A DNA stretch of 64,000 nt from Himantopus leucocephalus. Taxonomy: Eukaryota > Chordata > Aves > Charadriiformes > Recurvirostridae. The stretch is from contig RSEF01000004.1 of NCBI GenBank assembly GCA_003993805.1, positions 22,051,375 to 22,115,374 on the forward strand, in the 5' to 3' direction. A model generated the notes under the pieces. It was not told the DNA's origin. It saw only the letters and a program-made list of their open reading frames with translations, and did not search any database. Of this stretch, positions 61,107 through 64,000 are shown piece after piece. Both the position numbers and the translations under genes were made by a program. The first letter of the stretch is position 1, and the number at the start of each line of letters is the position of its first letter.

Positions 61107-62434
61107 AATGGTACAGTGCAGCAACATCAACTGAAATAAATACAGTTATTTGTACATAATACAAAAATATAACCCATGATAAAGTTTATACTGTGCTAGG
61201 AATTATGTATTGAGCTTCAACATTTGATATATAACATTTCCTCTTAAATAATATGGATAGGTACACTTAGCCAAATGAATGCAATAACATCTTCTTTAAT
61301 TTGAAGACACACATGAAGAGCAGTTTACTAGTTCAGTGTATCTATACATCACATCTCAGCTAAGATTTGAGAGCAAACTAAGTTTTTCAAGTTTTTCCCT
61401 TTGCCACTGCTCTCTATTGATAGCACAGTGGTTCTATAACCAAATGCTGAATGGAATTTTTGATAGTAGCATTTAGTAACAGATACAGAAAAGTATTATT
61501 CAGACAAACAGCTTAAGGCACCATGGTTTCCACAACAGACACATGAAATTACTGGCAAAAAACAATTTTAAAGAAGGCTATAAGTGTTTAGCTACAGTAC
61601 TATGATGAACAACAATCTATTCTTTAAATATATTCTTGACAATATATTAAGTTGACTAGCGTGGCTTTTGTTTATTCTTTAACAAAAGTAAAATATAAGA
61701 CTTCAACATTACAATCTCAAGAATGCCTCAAATCCTTGCCAAAAAAAATTTCTCCCTTCATCCCCGTGTTTTAAAACAAAAAAAAAAATAAAAATCCGTC
61801 ACTCTTGCAAGACAATTCTTTTACAGGCTTTTTAGAAATACAGTATCCAACACATTGTATAGTAAAAGTCCACTAAATTATTTTTTTCTCCATTAAAAGA
61901 AAGTGTATCTTACTGCTCATAACTGCCTCCCCCTTCTCTATTCCATCTGTCTCTGCTATCAACAGCACTGGTGAACAGTTCATTTAAATGAAATCAAGTT
62001 TCTCCTGAAGTCCTACAGAGCAAACACGAGTCATTGATTTGCTCAAGACCTCTTCCCTAATAGTATCCCACGATACTGACTGAAAAGTAAAGCATATGAA
62101 GTGGAACTAACATCCTGACAGCACTTGCCACAAAGACCCAAACGGCTACCTTGTCAAAACTCTCTTAAAACCTAGAGTGAAAAGTAGGATTTGACTAGGA
62201 TAGGCAAGGACTGAATTCATAAGATTGCACTACAGAAATTGTGCGTTCCAAATTGCACATGGTAGTTCAGACACAGAACTATGTAGCAGACATATCCACA
62301 GAACCATTCTGAATTTCAGAAAATGTTCCAGCCATATCACAAGCCAACATCAAAAGATTGTGAACATGACAAAGTCACTGCAGCTTACCTAGTTCCACTC
62401 ACCGANAACCATCAGCCTAACACTGCCAAAACCA

Positions 62435-62715
62435 CCACTAAACCATGTCCCTAAGCACCACATCTACCCATCTTTTACATACCTCCAGGGATGGTGACTC
62501 CACCACTTCCCTGGGCAGCCTGTTCCAATGCTTAACAACACTTTCTGTGAAGAACTTTTTCTTAATATCCAATCTAAGCCTACCCTGGCATAACTTGAGG
62601 CCATTTCCTCTTGTCCTGTCAATTGTTAGTGTCAAGAAGAGGTCAACCCCCACCTCTTCACAACCTCCTTTCAGGAGTGGCAAGGTCTCCCCTGACAATA
62701 CCCCCTCCATTTACC
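62435..62715 (-). mobile_element. CR1 LINE internal fragment
   Basis: The plus strand contains 'ccctgggcagcctgttccaa' and 'ttcctcttgtcctgtc', the reverse complement of the CR1 3' region, and corresponding open frames on both strands. The very 3' end repeat is missing. It lies in the presumed 3' UTR and is divergent. Confidence 0.85.
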
Positions 62716-63847
62716 TATCTCTACATTTCAGAGTAGGACCAGCTGCAATTATGTGTAATAAATAACCAATACCCACTGCAGTGCTGATACAGCATTCCAT
62801 GAATCCCCAAAGGCTTTCACTTGTGTACTGATCTACTTGGTCAGCCAAAACCTTGGCTCTTACCTGCACTTGGTGCAGACAGTTGATGAGATTTTTCTGT
62901 GCCTTACAATAATGTCAGTCTTGAAGTCAGCCATTTTATTGCTAGTGTAGTGAATAATCCCAAGGTTCTCCCCATTTTCCTATGACAAATGCCAGCAGCA
63001 CATAAAATGCAAAGTTGCCTTTCGTTATCTCTTTTACCTTAAGGCCCAATGAGCAGCAGTCTTGTTATACTGTTTCTGATTCTTTTGCGTCTAAACCTTT
63101 AAAGTTTATCAACTTTCACACTGTCATTCATTTCCTGAATTTCAGTAAAACACTTCCTCAGAAGTAAACTGCACAAGTCATGCATTGTCATATGTAGACT
63201 CAACTATGAAGAAGTGTATCTCGGATTCCAGTAACTCAATGAGAAACAGCAATTTCCTCCATTTCAAACACACTTAAAATAAATAATTTCAATTAAAATA
63301 ATATCTTCAATCACAACAGCTGTGTAGCATGAAAACTAAGAACTATAGAGAATTAATCTTGCTATTGTTACCTAATCACTGGCTTCCTGCATCACAGGAA
63401 ATTTCTGACTCAACCAATACCACAGTTTCCTGAACTACTAGCTAAAATCCAGATGTAAGAATGACATAAACTGGGAAAAGAAGTTGGAATAACATTCTGT
63501 ATGTTACAAACAGACATTCTTCACTTAAGTGAACTATGCATACCTTAAGGTCAGAAGAGGTCACAATGAACTTTGGTCATGTTCTGCACGTGCTCAGATC
63601 ACTGAACAACTGGTAACTTTAGGATACAAGATACATCTGTAAGGAGTGAAAACAGCCTTCTCCTTTTGCATGAGTGGGTTAATGATGGATAAACACAAGG
63701 CAATTGAAATCATCTTGTATGGGTGGTTCCAACCTCAGTTACCTAAATAGACATATGACAACAAAGAACCTATAAAAGCAGTGCAAATATAAAAGCTCCA
63801 TGACAGGGGAGAAAAAAAGAAAGAAAATAAAGCAGCACGGGTTTTGC

Positions 63848-63978
63848 TCAGTCATGGTTCACTATTTTGCCTTCTCGCAGATGAAAGAAGTTGTCTTCTT
63901 TGAGTTTAAGATGTTCTGGCAAATCTAGCTGTCTTTTTGCTTCTTCAATGTCTTCCTGAATTGCTGAAATGAGCGCCT
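63848..63978 (-). CDS. Last coding exon of an unrecognised minus-strand gene
   Basis: On the minus strand a clear acceptor (cctattcttgcctatttcag) precedes 131 bases: two bases of a split codon, 42 codons and TGA. The peptide begins ALISAIQEDIEEAKRQLDLP and ends EHLKLKEDNFFHLREGKIVNHD. It is strongly charged and probably helical, with codon choices and composition unlike the surrounding non-coding DNA. The exon is complete, but the rest of the gene lies beyond the right edge. I cannot name the protein. The mix of a good acceptor, a short C-terminal coding piece and a long AT-rich UTR makes this the best-supported host exon in the window. Confidence 0.62.
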
Positions 63979-64000
63979 CTGAAATAGGCAAGAATAGGGA

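Larger units (their letters stand above)
61090..63847 (-). other. Probable 3' UTR of the minus-strand gene entering from the right
   Basis: From the stop codon at 63850-63848 the minus strand runs about 2.75 kb of AT-rich, non-coding sequence to AATAAA (61106-61101), with several further A/T-rich motifs. A CR1 fragment (62435-62715) is embedded in it. No other exon is clearly supported, although a donor-like site occurs near 63036. An intron inside the UTR or a closer poly(A) site cannot be excluded. Confidence 0.45.

Noticed and set aside
60184..61134. 316-codon plus-strand frame, the longest in the window
   Set aside because: Most of it lies inside an LTR, is antisense to that LTR, is open in several frames because of composition, and shows no domain; the C-terminal part runs into unrelated sequence.
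63036..63093. Possible 52-base minus-strand exon ending at a GTAAAA donor
   Set aside because: It lies downstream of the stop codon in the presumed 3' UTR and its acceptor has almost no pyrimidine tract.

Overview
The window looks like nuclear DNA of a bird, in a gene-poor, AT-rich, repeat-loaded region. The best evidence is the CR1 LINE 3' ends (for example the 'cacagaatcacagaat...ggttggaagg' type at 6568 and 9497, and a plus-strand CR1 tail ending in 'gattctatgattct' at 23072), avian-style ERVL LTRs starting TGTCCTGGTTTGAG, and an avian LTR ending GGTCAATCCACCACA. Ten-base N gaps at 10436 and 22986 and single n bases show a draft assembly. The exact order could therefore be wrong at those joins.

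Layout. 1-13 kb: gene-poor DNA with two solo LTRs of one family (4039-5146 and 11434-12658) and CR1 fragments. 13.5-13.8 kb: a probable terminal coding exon of a minus-strand gene with its own poly(A) signal. 13.8-25 kb: two ERVL-type LTR pieces, a 24-nt piece of a minus-strand exon encoding IAHEIGH (a metzincin-type zinc-protease active site) cut by an assembly gap, and a CR1 tail. 25.7-31.8 kb: an old, heavily broken minus-strand endogenous retrovirus with traces of gag, protease, reverse transcriptase, integrase and a possible env. 32-53 kb: mostly non-coding DNA with solo LTRs at 36.6, 42.5 and 50.6 kb and two speculative plus-strand exons (35845, 45851). 53.9-59.8 kb: a minus-strand provirus with both LTRs and a near-perfect 5-bp target duplication, lacking protease/RT but retaining gag, integrase and env pieces. 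59.9-60.9 kb: another LTR with internal repeats. 61.1-64 kb: probable 3' UTR and last coding exon of a second minus-strand gene entering from the right edge.

How the parts relate. No operon-like or cooperating gene set is present. The host-gene content is fragments of minus-strand genes (ends near 13.5 kb and 61.1 kb, plus the protease exon near 23 kb), separated by retroelement insertions. I could not name these host genes with certainty. The protease exon fits ADAMTS-like proteins best, but only eight codons are visible.

I found no convincing previously undescribed biological system. The points most worth checking are the env-bearing proviruses whose integrase and 5-bp duplications suggest class III (ERVL-like) affinity, the hidden short exons with good splice signals, the LTR segment open in at least four frames at once, and three places where the assembly itself seems faulty. 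All retroviral genes here are broken. They are described only as they stand.
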